Of a stretch of DNA of 64,000 nucleotides, positions 63,256 to 64,000 are shown in pieces. The DNA is from Megaleporinus macrocephalus (lineage: Eukaryota; Chordata; Actinopteri; Characiformes; Anostomidae): contig CM038708.1 of NCBI GenBank assembly GCA_021613375.1, positions 33,172,059 to 33,236,058 on the forward strand, given 5' to 3'. Under the pieces are notes generated by a model. That model saw only the letters and a list, made by a program, of their open reading frames with translations. It searched no databases and had not been told where the DNA came from. Both the position numbers and the translations under genes were made by a program. How positions within the stretch are numbered: the first letter of the stretch is position 1; each line of letters begins with the position of its first letter.

Positions 63256-64000
63256 CCTGAAGTCAAAACTTGCATGTCCTAATTTAGAATAAGTCAGATT
63301 TCTGTAAGTTATCAAGCTGGACCAAGATTCTGGGACTGAATATCAGAATCTGGGAGTGGATATCATGACTGGCAACATTTGTTAAATACGTCAGACATCC
63401 AGTTTCGTCATGCATGTAGACACGCTCTTAGTCCCAGGCGTCAAAGACTTTTCTGGAAAACGTGTCTGATAAATGGCAGCATGGAGTCCTCAGTGAATGT
63501 CCTCAACAAGCTGGGTGTCTGAGAAGAAGAAAGATAAATGTGTTTGTGCAAAAGGCTGCTGCAGACCATGCAGCAGCGTGATGGTGCGAGGCAGTGGGCA
63601 GAGAGAGGCTCTCCAAAACAAAAACACTACATTCCTCAGCTCACTCTATTATTCTCACTTCCTGCCCGCCATGCCGCTCCCGGCACAGAGGAATCAACAA
63701 GACAAACACACACGTCAACAAAAGTCAGTGCTGCCCAGGCTCCAGCACATAACTGCTTTAGTAAACAAGAGACACTTTGGCTTCTCCTGGGCCCAGTGCA
63801 GCGGAGGAGTGTCGGAAAGACTGAACAAGTACAGTTTACACAGAAGCAGTGGGCAGGGGGGGCAGCACTGATCAAATTAAACATTACAACAGCTAGTCAG
63901 CAGATCACAGAGCACATCTGTCATAGAACTAACTACTTAGGCTTGGCATGAGCTGACAAACACACTTGTCCTGGTCGTGATAGCGCTGTAAAAACATTCA
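63256..64000. other. Window edge, no exon recognised
   Basis: Overlapping open frames of 124 and 137 codons on the plus strand (63497-63951) have no recognisable motif. scrib exon 1 was not found here. Confidence 0.4.

Noticed and set aside
63497..63951. Overlapping 124 and 137-codon plus-strand frames
   Set aside because: No domain, biased but non-coding-like composition, overlapping in several frames.

Overview
This window comes from a vertebrate nuclear genome, most likely a teleost fish. The evidence is a split gene with GT-AG introns, Tc1-like transposon pieces of the type common in fish, a tRNA-derived SINE with an L2-type tail, several hAT-type MITE families with 8-bp target duplications, and very long dinucleotide microsatellites. 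I cannot name the species.

One protein-coding gene accounts for all convincing coding sequence: scrib (Scribble), on the minus strand. Transcription runs from right to left. I placed 30 exons between 36693 and 695. Exon 1 (the start codon and about 53 residues) was not found and probably lies beyond 64000. The C-terminal exons that follow the exon at 695-766 lie beyond position 1. The exons join in frame and give LRRs (36.7-28.8 kb), the LAP-specific segment and an acidic linker (28.8-21.4 kb), four PDZ domains (14.8-7.5 kb) and a helical/proline-rich C-terminal region (6.3-0.7 kb). In this annotation residue 1 is the first codon of exon 2; add about 53 for full-length numbering.

Layout. 1-5.2 kb: C-terminal exons, including a 384/438-nt exon at 2.4-2.0 kb that is either an alternative last exon or a GC-AG internal exon. 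5.2-14.8 kb: PDZ and coil exons with small introns, one hAT MITE and a Tc1 deletion derivative. 14.8-21.4 kb: a 6.6-kb intron with a ~57-copy minisatellite that resembles a Tc1 terminal repeat, a complex inverted/direct repeat and a hAT MITE. 21.5-25.6 kb: an intron with a nearly perfect 32-bp tandem array and another MITE. 25.6-36.7 kb: linker and LRR exons; intron 2 has a ~185-bp CT tract that runs straight into the exon 3 acceptor. 36.7-64 kb: apparently intron 1, packed with decayed DNA transposons (including BED zinc-finger and DDE remnants) and microsatellites.

I found no RNA genes, CRISPR arrays or second protein-coding gene. The most unusual observations concern splicing: complementary GA and CU microsatellites flank exon 2, a microsatellite serves as a polypyrimidine tract, and there are a weak-donor 63-nt exon, a NAGNAG acceptor and a possible GC-AG exon. 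The other main observation is the minisatellite that appears to be built from transposon ends.
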